A stretch of DNA of 64,000 nt from Siphonodentalium dalli (taxonomy: Eukaryota > Mollusca > Scaphopoda > Gadilida > Siphonodentaliidae): NCBI GenBank assembly GCA_032622095.1, contig CP136061.1, forward strand, positions 65,721,127-65,785,126. The letters are read 5' to 3'. Each line of letters begins with the position of its first letter. The first letter of the stretch is position 1. Below the pieces are notes generated by a model that had not been told where the DNA came from, searched no databases, and saw only the letters and a program-made list of their open reading frames with translations. Position numbers and translations under genes: made by a program. Below are positions 11,201 to 22,905 of this stretch, in pieces.

Positions 11201-11701
11201 TTGCACAATATGTTTTTAATTTGATCTTAAACAAAATTGTGTAGATATGACTACATGACATAGGTGTCGGTGGTTTTCCTCAACATTGATTATCAGTGAA
11301 TATGCAAAGGTTACAACAGAAAATAAAATTGGCAACAGCTTTAAAATTTGTTATACACTGTATTTTTGTCAAAACTGAACAGCACATAATTGTGTAGCAC
11401 AAAGTTTTAATTGAGATTTTTAATATGGTAGCTTTTATGAGGTTTGAGTCTCTAATGGGACATATCTCATCAACTAACTATAATGTATACTCAAATATTC
11501 ACTCATATTCAATGCACAGTCCCCTGGGGAAAATTACTAAAATATAAATATAGAGTACATGTATACCAGTATAGACTGTATAGTCTATATTGGTATTTTA
11601 GTAATTTTCCCCAGGGGCCTGTGATTCAATGTTGAGAAAATTCCACCGACACATTTCTACACAATTTTGTTTAAGATTAAATTTAAAATATATTGTGTAG
11701 A
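11201..11701. mobile_element. Foldback element with TTGTGTAG arms
   Basis: The left arm (11201-11300) contains ATCTTAAACAAAATTGTGTA and GTGTCGGTGG; the right arm (11625-11701) is its complement. A second inverted pair inside, 11521-11545 and 11596-11621, shares CCCCTGGGGAAAATTACTAA. ATCTTAAAC..TTTGTGTAG is also found in the 31.1-kb element, so the two may be related families. Confidence 0.6.
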
Positions 11702-11785
11702 ATTTATACACATTTGTTCTAAACGTGCAAGTCCCTTACAAAGCTGCATGCTGATGCCTGTATATCAAAGTGCGAAAATGTACAA

Positions 11786-12516
11786 TCACAATGGAATTTC
11801 ATGCATCGTGTTGAATCGAACCAACTTTGGTGGTGCGGACCTACTGACTTTTCGATGTACAGCTGTTTGTTCGGAATAAACCGGCTTGCGTTTTTCGACG
11901 TCCTCGAACTTGTGTACCCTCCATATAGACAAATATTTCTTGTCGACGTCTGATTGGATAGTTAGGTTAGCGGAATGCTGTGGCAACTTGTGCGAATCGG
12001 ATTTTTCTTCATTGTATTTCTGGCAGAGTTTATCCCTCAAATTTCGAGTCCAGAATTTGGATTTGGCTTCGCCATCATCTTCCTTGTGCTTTATTTTCTT
12101 GTACCTGCGCAAAATCTGCTCGAGCACATCTGCGTAGTGCACTTTTTTCCGAGAAGCATCTCCGTTTCCCTGGTGATTATCGGCATATTTATCTCCTAAA
12201 ACAGAACTGAGAATTTCTTTCGATCGTTCCCGATATTGGGGTGGTGGGGTCTTTAATGGTGGAGCACTCCTTGGTCTTATTCGAATAATCTTCTTTTCGG
12301 GCTTTGCGAAACTGTGTCTGTACACGCTCCTAGTCCAGTATGTCGTTGGATGAGGCACCAACAGGGGGAAACTCCTCTTCATTCTACAATCTTCGTTGTA
12401 GTAAACACATTTAGTCCTACGTTGCCTGTCCATGGCCCATCTCATTTCCCTTTCTAGAAGAAAATACTCCACTTCGGCACCCATGATGCTGACACACGCC
12501 GTGGTGTGGCCTCGCC
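11786..12516 (-). CDS. Unrecognised basic protein, terminal coding exon
   Basis: A 232-codon frame runs from ATG at 12484-12482 to TGA at 11788-11786. It is the second longest intact frame in the window and has balanced, protein-like composition. A consensus splice acceptor (CTTTCATTTACAG on the minus strand) ends at 12517, 32 bases before the ATG. This suggests a 5' UTR spliced from an upstream exon and all coding in one exon. The protein is rich in Lys, Arg, Glu and Ser, with no signal peptide or membrane segment. Two RSAPP motifs occur, in RIRPRSAPPLKTPPP (about residues 69-83) and in SRSAPPKL near the C-terminus. A charged, possibly helical stretch follows about residue 100 (VLEQILRRYKKIKHKEDD). 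I do not recognise a family. Arg-Ser-Ala-Pro-Pro motifs are seen in some cilium or cytoskeleton proteins of invertebrates, but that is only a hint. Confidence 0.55.
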
Positions 12517-12530
12517 CTGTAAATGAAAGT
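12517..12530 (-). promoter_or_regulatory. Splice acceptor for the 12.5-kb gene
   Basis: Minus-strand CTTTCATTTACAG followed by GGCGAG fits a pyrimidine tract plus CAG acceptor. It supports an intron upstream of the coding exon; the donor exon was not found. Confidence 0.45.
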
Positions 12531-14222
12531 AAATTTGTACATGACCAGATATGTCATTCGAGGTTTATAGACGCGCTTTTTTGCTCAAGATGGTTGTTGT
12601 AAAACCATTGGAAGAGATTGTGGTTTGGTAAGCAATCCATAAAGCTATTATTACAATTTTTGAAAATATGTTTTGCATTTTTTTCAGACGGACAATGGCT
12701 TTTCCTCAAATTATTCGGATCAGCCATATAATGTCAATAAGAGAAAATTAACGACACCTTTTTTTCTTTGTCAGGGGTAATCGTATGTTCTGACTTCAGG
12801 CATGTTGCACACTAGACCATGTCCTGAATATTTATTCCGGCTATATACGGCTCGTAAAGATTCGTGGCGTGATCTGGGGTTACAAACCCCGCTTTACTCT
12901 CCGCAATGCAACTCAGCCCTTATTTGAAGTTAATTCCTTGTTACATCCATTGTTCCATAAAGAAAAGTAGCCGAGTAGTTAGTTAATCAGATCTGTATAG
13001 ACACACCATGCACCCACACACAACATGGGTTTGTAGCGTGCTCAGTTACCCCCCCCCCCCACACTGCCCTTATGCGCGCCTGCTCTATACGTCATGGTGG
13101 TGTGCTATAGAGACAAGGGTAACAATAGCTTTCCCCATATATACCATCGCTCGAACAACTAACAAATTTAGCCAATTTATCCGAGCAATAGCATCGATGT
13201 CAGCACTGGTGGATCGGCAAAGGTTTCGCATTGTGGAGTGTAGAACATGGACAAGATTAGTACTAATAGAACAAAAGTTGCAGTGCTAAGCAAGCCAATG
13301 TAAATTGTAAAAAAAAAAACTGAATATCTCACCAGTTTGAACAGGCAGCCTCCCGCAAGAAACAATCAGCAATATAGAATTATGCGCCAATGATCCAGAG
13401 AATCACATCATCGGAGAGTCAAGATGTCTGGTTAAAACGGTGAACAGCAGTATCCTCTGAAAATCTCTACATATATTCCAAGACCCCGGCTACTTCATCA
13501 ATGTTCAGATAATCCAAGAAATAATTTTATTTTTTACTGTGTGACGTCATTAACGACCGAACAGCGATGCTGAAAGCGGTTGTAATTGGACATCGTTTGT
13601 TCTCTCGATTCTGTACATTTGTTTAGAGCCAACCGATAAACAGGCGCACTTGTCGATACTATACCCACTTCACATCGCAGGAACTGCATTGTTGTCCCCC
13701 TTTCAAAAAACGATCTGGCATTGTTGACTGCCAACATCAGTTGTCGTGTACCATGGTTCGATACTAATAACCTATGATATACTCGTGCTGTGCGTCTACC
13801 GATTTGTTTCGCTTGCCATTATGCCTTCGTCTATAGTTAATCGAAACCTCAATTTAACCCATTGTTGAACATACTAGGAACAAACTAATTGCCTTCCAGG
13901 AGAGAAATGACTGCTTTCATGTTGCATTCCAGTAGATCCAACCGATATGAATATTTAAAATGTCTTCTTTAACCAGCTTTAAGCGCTAATTAATCTTTTA
14001 TATCTGTATTTTGCGTCGCTGTGTAGTGGTAATTATCTGGTTGGCGACAATCTTTAAGGTTCACTGTGTACGTTAGAAGACATAACTTAAGTAGTTTTGG
14101 GATCAAACGTTTGACCACTGATCCACATATATTATAATCCTTTCACTAATCCGTATGTACTATAATTCTTGACTGTATATACGCGCATGTAATTACGTCT
14201 ATTATATATTGGATACATTATG
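12531..14222. other. Probable intron/upstream region, no gene seen
   Basis: This lies 5' of the minus-strand exon and should contain its first exon and promoter if that gene is real, but I cannot place them. C12 at 13049-13060 is present. No RNA gene or element end recognised. Confidence 0.3.
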
Positions 14223-14441
14223 CAGGGACGTGGCTAGAGGGTATCCGTGTCGTAAGTGTTGGAAATGTCCAACGTATAGCACACAAAATGTTTGACATTT
14301 CCAACTAAAAACTATTTTGAGTCCAAAAACTTTACCTATTAAAGGTAGGAACAAATTCGACCTTTAGTCCAAAAACACAAAATTGCACACAAAATACTGG
14401 TTTGCATATCAAACAAATCAGAGCAAATTCGGCCTACTTTT

Positions 14442-14570
14442 TGTTATGATCTTTGGTTTCGTTTCGTTTTATGTAAATTCCGTGTTATGCGAGTACGAGT
14501 TAAAATTAGAAGTTCATCATTTATTTCACGTGTTTGTAAATAATAGTGCCAATCCTGAGCTATTGAAACA
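14442..14570 (+). repeat. Left LTR (129 bp)
   Basis: Starts TGTTATGATCTTTGG and ends ATTGAAACA. It differs from the right LTR at only a few positions, clustered near the 3' end, so insertion is fairly recent. The very short LTR is at the low end for Gypsy elements. Confidence 0.85.
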
Positions 14571-14587
14571 TGGTGGCAGCGGTGGGA
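14571..14587 (+). other. Primer binding site, tRNA-Leu
   Basis: TGGTGGCAGCGGTGGGA directly after the LTR is the complement, over 17 nt, of the 3' end of animal tRNA-Leu of the CCACCGCTGCCA type plus CCA. This fixes the + strand as the element's transcription strand. Confidence 0.75.
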
Positions 14588-17285
14588 ATCTGCCGAAAAT
14601 TGTGGGCCGTTATCCGAGAACACTTGAGACGGGATCGCATAACGTGCAAGTTGGGCCTTTAACTTTCTAATCACAGTCAGTGAAGTGGTATCGTTAAGAA
14701 AATCAATTTCCCAAAAATTGCTTAAATAATCCACAGTTATCAAATAATCAACATGAAATAAATCAATACCAACTTTTTGCCAAGGCCTATCAACATATTC
14801 ATGTGGTATAAGTGGTTCATTAGCTTGATCAATGCTGTATTTGCAAGAAGTTTCACAAGTCGAAATGTACTCCATAATTTCAGCAGACATTCGCGACCAA
14901 AAACAGTGATTCATGGGCACGCCTCAAACACCGCTCGATACCAATGTGGGAGGTGTGAATTTATGTTTTCATTTCGGTTCGCAAACAATGTGGAATAATT
15001 ACCCGCTCGCCTCGGAACAGCAACCCATTTTGAACTGAGAGCTCATCTCGATAATTGAAATATGTCAGTAACTGAACCGGAACGTAATGTTTATCAGGCC
15101 ATCCTCCAAGAATTATTTGTGTAAACAACTGTAATTGTTCATCACGCTCTGTCCGAAACACTCAGGATGTTCATAAGAACGCGACAGATGATCAGCAACA
15201 AAAAGTTCCTTGCCTGGCTTATAAACAATTGTTACGTCATAGTTCAGCATCTGGAGGAGCATACTTTGTAGTCGTCTAGGTGCCAGATATAAAGGTGCTG
15301 ATTGACTCCAGTGGCTTATGATCCGTGTGCACTATTACGCGTCGTCCAAATGCATATTCGTGTAAACGTTCTAATCCAGTCACAAATCCAAGAAGTTCTT
15401 TTTCGATTTGAGCATAATTTTGTTCAGTTGAGGTTAATGCACGACTCGCGTAAACTACAGGTTTGCCAGCTTGTAGAAATGAAAAACCAATCACAGTCGA
15501 GCTTGCATCTCTTTGCAGAACAAGTTCCTTGTGTGGGTCATAATATTGAAGTATAGGAAATGCCGTGATCATATACGCTTTATTTTCTCAAACGTATCGT
15601 CTTCTACCTGTGTCCACTTCCACTCAACACCCACTTTCGAGAGACGCCGTATAGGTTCGAGTGTCTCAGACAAGTTCGGCACAAATTTCGCTAGGTATAG
15701 TTGATGAATCCACAATATCGCTGGACTTCTTCCACATCTTGTGGGGCTTTCACCTCCTTTATAGCCGAGATTTTACGCGGATCCGGTTTCAAACCAGAAG
15801 CTGTTATAACATGTCCCATGAATGGAACTTCTTGACACTTCAGCTTGAGTTTTGATTTGTTCAGCACGACAACGCGTTCTCTACAACGTTGCAAGAAACA
15901 TTTGAATTTGCTATCATGGTCGTCGTTGGCCAAATCCAGTGTCTCCTTGGCCGAAAATAAGCACATCGTCTGCCATACATATATATAGTACTCCTTCCAG
16001 ACCTTCTAGCGCTTGGTGAAGCCTCTTCTGGAATATTTCCGGTGATGATTTCAAACCATAAGATAATCTCTTCCACCTATATCGACCGAAAGGTGTCTCA
16101 AAGGTAGTAAGAAGGCTGGATTCCTCGTCAAGAACCAAACGAAGAAACCCTGCCTTGAGATCTGCTGTAGAGAATACTTTCGCTTTTGAAAGTTCAGGCA
16201 ACAGTCCGTCCAACGTAGGCAGCTGATAATGTTCACACTTGAGTGCTTTGTTCAACGTTTTTGGATCAATGCATATCCTAATATCATCGATGCTATAACG
16301 AAACTACTGACCCAGTCTGTTGGTTGGTCCACACGCTGTAGTACTCCAGATTTAACCATGCACTCAAGTTGCGAATTTTTCTGTTTCATAGCCACCGGCA
16401 CACATCGGGATGGTGTAACGACAGGCTTAACGTCTGGGTCAACATCGAGATGAACTTTTCCAGTCAGGGTTTCAAAGTCACCTTTGAATACATCTGAAAA
16501 TCTTGTTAGCAGGCTTTCCAGTTTTACTGCATTTACACGGTTGAAATTTTGCTCATTTGCAGTGATCAGTTTCATTTGCACTCACGCGGAAAGACCAATC
16601 AACGGTGTACGGTTAATTCCATCGACAACCCAAAACGGCACGTAATATTTATTGTTATTACCTGGATTTATTACGATTAATCGACATACACCAAGTGGCT
16701 TTTCTTGCGACCCATTCCACATTCGTAATGTGCTGTCTGTTGATTCGATTACTGAATTTCCCACGAACTCGCTGGGTATGATGTTTACTGATGATACAGA
16801 CTGTTTATTCAGTAACATTTCGATGAACAACGATGAGTTCACCTTTGATCCTTGCACGGAATTGACATGGTTAACTTCGATAAAATTGATCATTTCGGCA
16901 TCTGCATCTTCATCATATTCATCGAATCCAGAATACTGGTTTGTACGTAATACACTATTCACCCGCTTAGAGTCTTTACACATGATCGACTTTGCAAAGT
17001 GATTCATTTCGGAACATACATTACAGCGCTGCTTTCCCAATGCCATACACATCTGTCTGTCCCATTGGTGTTTACGATAACAAAATTTACAGGTTCTTTC
17101 GGTTCTTTTCAGGTGTTCGGTCATAACTTTTCCCGAAACGATTCGCAATTTTATTCACATTGTGTGATTCTGGATCAGCTGGATTCATAAGTCTTAACCG
17201 TGCTGATGTCGCCTCTGTGCCTTTACAAATGTCAACACATGGTTTCAAAGTCAACGCCCTTTCCTGTATTATTACTTTAACCAAT
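14588..17285 (-). pseudogene. Inverted gag-pol block (zinc knuckle, PR, RT, RH, IN)
   Basis: Reading on the minus strand from about 17285: a gag C-terminal stretch (ALTLKPCVDICKGTEATSAR); two CCHC zinc knuckles (CKFCYRKH and CNVCSEMNHFAK, near 17030-17095); a protease-like region ending SVNIIPSEF, in which the expected D-T/S-G catalytic triad is not present; RT start (PTDWVSSF near 16300), then a frameshift; RT core (FSTADLKAGF, YGLKSSPEIFQ and the catalytic MADD, about 15970-16200); RT thumb (FMGHVITASGLKPDP); RNase H (QRDASSTVIGF, VHTDHKPLESI, 15276-15572); integrase (VGIDLF, VFSDNGPQFSA) ending near 14591. Several frameshifts separate these, so no intact polyprotein exists. Domain order is that of a Gypsy element with mag-like features; clade is uncertain. 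Confidence 0.85.
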
Positions 17286-17289
17286 CTTC

Positions 17290-17697
17290 CAAAAATCTCA
17301 AAGTGTTGGAGGAAGGAGATATTGTACGAATGAAGCCATTTGGCCGACACAAATTGTGGGAAAAGGGTGTTGTATCAAAAAGTTTTGGTAATTTATCATA
17401 TGAAGTTGATACTGGTTCTAATGTGTATGTTAGAAATCGTGTAAATTTGAGAAAACGTAATGAACAATCGACGAGGAACACTGTGACCAGGAACAGGTAC
17501 ACATAGACGTTAGTGATCAGAATGTCGATCACAATGTGGACGCTGATAATAATTGTAATGACAATGATATCCGACGACAAACTCTATCATCCGATACACA
17601 AGGACAAATTGACACTGTTGGTGAAGATAAACCACCACCAGTGGTGACAAGGAGTGAAAGGGTTGTCAAGATACTCGGAAGATTCAAAGATGATTGA
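17290..17697 (+). pseudogene. Gypsy integrase C-terminus and pol tail
   Basis: On the + strand the frame reads LEEGDIVRMKPFGRHKLW, then SYEVDTGSNVYVRNRVNLRK, the usual post-core SH3-like tail of Gypsy integrases. A frameshift near 17465-17505 separates this from a tail ending VVTRSERVVKILGRFKDD and TGA at 17695-17697. It abuts the purine tract and the right LTR as expected for an element on +. It is opposite in strand to the rest of pol. Confidence 0.8.
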
Positions 17698-17735
17698 ATC
17701 TAATATCGAACTATAATGTACTATATGTTGATTCC

Positions 17736-17751
17736 AAAAAAAAAGGGAAGA
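17736..17751 (+). other. Polypurine tract
   Basis: AAAAAAAAAGGGAAGA lies directly before the TG of the right LTR, the standard plus-strand primer position. Confidence 0.8.
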
Positions 17752-17880
17752 TGTTATGATCTTTGGTTTCGTTTCGTTTTATGTAAATTCCGTGTTATGC
17801 GAGTACGAGTTAAAATTAGAAGTTCATCATTTATTTCACGTGTTTGTAAATATTAGTGCCAATCCTGAGCTATGGGAACA
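17752..17880 (+). repeat. Right LTR (129 bp)
   Basis: Same length and orientation as the left LTR. Ends TATGGGAACA, followed by the CTTTT target duplication at 17881-17885. Confidence 0.85.
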
Positions 17881-17977
17881 CTTTTGGTCTGAAATTTCTA
17901 ACTATCGTTCTGTCAGACATGGAGTTTTGGCCAAAAAAGTTGGGGTGACACACCCTCGTCCTGTTGCAACGTCCCTG

Positions 17978-18950
17978 TATACATCGGCATCACGATCAGA
18001 GACGTAACTATATAGAGAGGCTTCGTTAAAGATGTAATCAGGATTTCAGACTTCGACTCCGTTACAAAACAAAAAAACATTAAATATTCTAATTTAAAGA
18101 TGCGCTATCTCTTCATGGCATGCAGTACTTTCAACAGCAACACAATTGTTATGGAACTCCTTTTCAAGGCGCGTTTAAATTATTACAAAATGCGCACAAA
18201 GGAAACATCTGATGTTAACATATTTCACTTAAAAGTATTTTTAAAGAAAGGTTTATAATAAAAAATATTGTAATGTTCTAAAAAAAAAACATGCGCATTG
18301 TCTGTCCCGCGGTTCATAGAAAATAATTAGAGAAATATTTCCTATATAGTATCAGAACCTCCTTTTTATACAGAAACTTCGACAGGGAAGAGATACCATC
18401 TTTAACACAGTTTTTCTTTGTTTCGCTGAAAAAACATTTTGAAAACCAAATGTAATACATGCATAGAGACTAGACCAAAATATGCCGAAAAGTGTCAATT
18501 TGTGCCATCAACGAATTATATTGCTATATACCTCTAAAAAATATGTTTCACGAGAATTGGCCTGGAGCCCTGACAACATCATTAAATTGTTTGGGTGGGT
18601 GTCTAAAGCTGCTTTCACATACATTCAGCCAAAGCATGCGCCTATCGGGTTATAGGCGCAACGTCAAATTCCATGCAACGCCCTCTCCGTTATAGAAAAC
18701 TTAATCAGATTTCGCGAAGCGAAATCTGAAAGTTTTCATGACGGTAACGCGCATGAGATCCGTATACCTATGAAGCTGTATTATTGTGTTCTATATATAG
18801 TTCACGTTACCTGAGAATAGTATCAGAGCACGCGCTTAACGTAACGTAAAGTGGCGCTCTCTTAAATGAAAGGCGCAATAAAAACGATTTTCCTATTGGT
18901 CAGATTGTCTATCTTAACCAATCAGATTTGACGTTGCATAGACATGGTTG
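17978..18950. other. Non-coding stretch with repeat W and a hairpin
   Basis: 18606-18672 holds an inverted copy of repeat W (GCTGCTTTCACA, CGGGTTATAGGCGCAACG), found again at 23.6-24.2 kb. A hairpin at about 18693-18738 has arms CAGATTTCG(C) and GCGAAATCTG. No gene seen. Confidence 0.4.
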
Positions 18951-19070
18951 TTGCTAAGCCTTGTAGTTCAAATACAGAACTCACCACCTCGGCGTTAGTA
19001 GTTAACAACAACAAATTACCTATTATCACACAACAAAAGGATGAGATGAACACTATATACATAGAAGGTG
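18951..19070 (+). promoter_or_regulatory. Possible first exon with splice donor
   Basis: GAAG followed by GTGAGTG at about 19065-19075 fits a 5' splice site. An ATG (ATGAACACTATATACATAG) lies just upstream in a frame open to the donor. No second exon could be linked, so this is only a candidate. Confidence 0.12.
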
Positions 19071-19075
19071 AGTGA

Positions 19076-19983
19076 TCTAAATAAAAAATTGTACTTCATA
19101 TATTATTTCGGACCGAAAAATGTCACCAAAACACTTCTTTTACTGTGATTTGAGACTTCCGTTGTTTGAGTCTGACTTGAACTTGAAGTTGGTCAAGTTT
19201 GTGTTTGAAACTGACATTTTCAAACTCTGAGTCTTTGTTATTGCCGTTCATGTTTCAATGAATGATTAACTGAAAGTTAACTTGGCAAGATAACTAAATC
19301 ATAGGTGCCATCAACTGAATGAATTTAATCGCAAAAATGCGTCTAATTTATCAATTCTCAGCAGTCTCTGTTCCAACTCCAAAGCTTAACAACAGTTGTC
19401 ATTGGCGAAGACGGAAAAAAAATCAAAACACATTTCCGGTTATTGCAACAAGCTGAAGGACAAGGTCGGGACAATTCTCAAAACAAAAATTAAAATCCTT
19501 GAAATTGAAATGAAATTAGGCTTCATCTTGGACGTGAGGAATTATTCTGACTTCGTCTTTTCAACGTGGATTTAGTGGGCGTTAGTTCAAAATTATCTGA
19601 TTCTAATTAATGGCCAGATTTCCGGTGAATACCGTGAATCGTGATCACATTTACCAGTTCAGTATAGCGTATATGCCCAGGAACTGTGTTGTGGAAGGAA
19701 TAATTTTAATGGCCTAGCACTGTGTTTCTCCTCAGATCTGAGGCAATTATATGGCAGTGTACGTTAGACTGAGTTTACACTACTCACTTGTCACAACGTG
19801 AATTCAAGGATTGTACTATTTGTGTATACATTCCGCTTTGTTTAATTTGAATGTGAATACTACTAGTGCTAGTTTTGTGAAAGTAACATAAATAGGATAC
19901 ATATAAAATACACGGAGACACGCTTGTCCCAAACGACATATCAACACAAGTAAGACTAAGAAGAAGTAAGATGGATGCTGATT
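19076..19983. other. Non-coding stretch
   Basis: No gene or element boundary recognised. Confidence 0.3.
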
Positions 19984-19992
19984 GTTTATGTC

Positions 19993-21221
19993 TAGATCAT
20001 GCCATGATTCATGAATCTCTACTAAAGCTAGAACGCCATAGAGATCATATTCCACCTTTTCAATTCCCAGGAAGTTTTTTTTAAGTTTTGACAGGGAACC
20101 TTATAAAGTAACGTGGGGAATGTACTTTGTTCATACCTGTTGCTTAATGATTTATTCACCGGTAAGTGAAGTTCCCAGCTCGAGATTATATTATTTACGT
20201 GACTTTTGAGACCCGATTCCGCGATAAATATTTATTTTATTCCCGGTCACGAAAATTATTGTCGTAAGGCCAAAGTAAAAAGATACTATGTTTCCGTACA
20301 TCGACCGTCCCTAAAAATAACCCGCCGACCCTAAACTTTTTATTGATATTTTGAGAAAATGTCAATATTTTCTAAAATTTACTGTTTTTAACCACTAATG
20401 CTCATAAATATTGATGACCTTTAGTGTGCAAAACACATGGTTTCTAACATATCCCCGTGAAAAGTGACCATGAATTGACGGCTGTCTCAAGGGCCCCAGG
20501 TGTATAGGTATAGTTACTGTCTCCAAAAACCAGGCATGCTCGGTGGACGTACTGGCTACCCCCCAGACAATGGAATGTAGTCGTCACAATACAAATACAG
20601 TACAGTATATATAATGGCGGTATTATTGGTAAAATTCTTATAAAAAGTTAGTGACATCAATTTCCTACCAAGTTTATAGCCAAATTTATGAAAATGTGCT
20701 ACATGTCATGTATGTGAATAATAAAAAACATACCTAAGCATGAAATTTGATTTTTTTTATCAACCTTAATGTATATTTCCAGTTTCCACTGTGTTGATCA
20801 AGTAATACTTTCCCCACAACACGGGTTGGCATTTTATGTGACTTCGGTCGATGTAGTTCAATATTTCTGCAGCTGGATAAAAAATATCGAAATAAAATTA
20901 AAAACAAAAATTTCCCTACCTACCAGTGTACCTACCTACCCTAATTTTTTCGCTCCGTTACCGAAAACATACAATCTTTTTCCATGGCCTAAGCGACATA
21001 ACGCGAAATCAATTCTGTAATATCGAGCTGGGAACTTCACGTACCGATGAATAAATCATTAAGCCACAGGTACATGTATGAACAAAGAAGTACATTCCCC
21101 ATGTTATTTTTTTTTACTTTATAAGGTTCCCTGTCAAAATTAAAAAAGTTCCCGGGTTTTGTACAGGTGAAATATGATCTCTACGGGCGTCAGCTTTAGT
21201 AGAGATTCATGGCATGATCTA
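19993..21221. mobile_element. Mutator-like foldback, 9-bp target duplication
   Basis: The element begins TAGATCATGCCATGA and ends TCATGGCATGATCTA. The 9-bp direct repeat GTTTATGTC is directly outside at 19984-19992 and 21222-21230. Inverted arms run roughly 19993-20190 and 21010-21221, with blocks such as TCTCTACTAAAGCT, GACAGGGAACCTTATAAAGT and GGAACTTCAC. Weaker similarity extends inward to about 20340 and 20930. Long terminal inverted repeats with a 9-bp duplication are the hallmark of Mutator-like elements. The 1.2-kb interior has no transposase, so it is non-autonomous. Confidence 0.75.
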
Positions 21222-21230
21222 GTTTATGTC

Positions 21231-22905
21231 ATGATGACATGTAAATCCTACCACACAGTGGCGCTCTCTATTTGTGGAACTTTTGGGCAAATTGCATGCT
21301 GCTTCGGGGAAGGTTGTGCAAACTTACTGTAATTTCTACATTTCAGTCCGTTTATACCTATAATTCAAGTTATTTGAATTGTGTTTTGCTGCGTACATGC
21401 AATGCATATTCTGAACTGATAGTGTGCCTTTTTTTTTGGAACTTCTCCGGGTACCAAATTCATTTGTTACAGAGTGTTTATTTTAGCTTAGGTATGGAAT
21501 AGGATGCTATTATAAATGAGAAACAAAATTATCATTATACGAGGTCACCATTCCTCACTGCGTGCTGAAATTTCAATAATTTTTCCAAGTCTAAAAGACT
21601 AAATTGAATCGCGATATGCATATAATATCATATCATTAGCACCAATAGTGCTATCAAGTACCAATCACTGTAGCAGAAGTGTACATGCAATATCCAGTTC
21701 ATTGAATGAATAATGATTATAGCCTGGTTGAAATATTACTGTGTGACGAGTCACACTCGTCTTCGGGCTATTGAGGCCATGTATGCATGGTGTTATGAAC
21801 GGTTTGTATTGTGAATGGGTTAAATTATCTGCTCGTAAACCCTCACAGTAGACAATTTTATACCAGGTTCTATTCAGTATTCAGAAATAGCTCGCAATGG
21901 AAATTTGCATGGTACATATTTTGTTAAGATTTTTTGGTCAAAGGTGGTAGCCGGATATTTGGTTTAAATAACCATCAGTGGCAGTGGTTTGGTTTGTTTT
22001 GTCCATCAGTCTGTCTGGATCACTTTATGTTTTACTTTTACAAACATATTTCAGAGTTAATAAATGGCTGATATATAGAGTCCTGACGAATCTTCCATAA
22101 TGAGGACTTAGCCCACCAGATGTACACAGGTACAATGAACCTAAATGCCTGACTTAAATAACTAATAGTTGTATTAAATGCTATTTCTAAATTATTTATA
22201 TGAACCCCATGTTATGTAAATAAACAGTACGGTATGTAAATAGTATGAGATAACCAAAACACTAATCGCCATATATACCCCATGCATTAAGTGAACTTTG
22301 GTTAGAAATTCCACCAAATTGTTTATAACGTATCAGTATAGCGCTAGCTAACCCTCACCTTTCAAGATTTCGGTGTTGAATGAGTCACTGCGAATAAGTC
22401 TCCTAAACACATTTCCTCGGTGTTGAGTGTTGTTCTTATTGCTCACTCTCTATGTGCTGTATATAAACAAACGCTCGACTCACACAATGTGTGTTTTGAG
22501 GATAATATGGCATTCATACTATCATAGTATTATACTATTATAGTATAATATTAGTATATTCTTTACAACATACCGTGTCAGGGTATTATAATTTAGTAAC
22601 TGGTATTCCTAAATTATAACCTATAACGAAGGCCATCCATGTCTTAACCAATAAGGTCCAAATTATATGTATGCTTTCAGTAACAGTGCGTGGAACATAC
22701 ATTCAATTGTTAAATACCGGTACATGTCCGTGAAATATAAATACACGGCACCATTGAAACCGGATTTAAACCGGCACATGCGACTTGATAATATACTTCA
22801 AAGTATCAAACTGTGCGGGTACAATTATTATTCATCTAATCTAATTGTATATTTACATATCATGGCCTTGGATGGAGTAAGTTTTCGAATAACGTAGTAC
22901 GTTCT
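21231..22905. other. Non-coding stretch
   Basis: No gene recognised. An AT-rich segment at 22515-22625 has short self-complementary pieces (ATTATAATTTAGTAAC and CCTAAATTATAAC). Confidence 0.3.

Larger units (their letters stand above)
14442..17880 (+). mobile_element. Gypsy LTR retrotransposon with inverted interior
   Basis: A 3439-bp insertion is flanked by the 5-bp target duplication CTTTT (14437-14441 and 17881-17885). Two 129-bp LTRs in direct orientation start TGTTATGATC and end ACA. A 17-nt tRNA-Leu primer site follows the left LTR and a polypurine tract precedes the right one, so the element frame is on the + strand. Yet gag tail, protease, RT, RNase H and most of the integrase (about 14588-17285) read on the minus strand. 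Only the integrase C-terminus beside the right LTR reads on +. Turning the block around would put the domains back in gag-pol order, so the interior is inverted, with additional loss of most of gag and of the integrase middle. The copy is non-functional. Confidence 0.85.
14223..17977. mobile_element. Possible CAGGGACGT-ended element hosting the Gypsy insertion
   Basis: CAGGGACGTGGC at 14223 and its partial complement, GCAACGTCCCTG ending at 17977, bracket the LTR element. A CAGGG..CCCTG terminus is hAT-like, but no 8-bp target duplication is seen at these exact ends. The flanking sequence (TTGGAAATGTCCAAC, GTCCAAAAAC) resembles 24740-24840. Without the LTR element the host would be about 310 bp. 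Confidence 0.3.
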
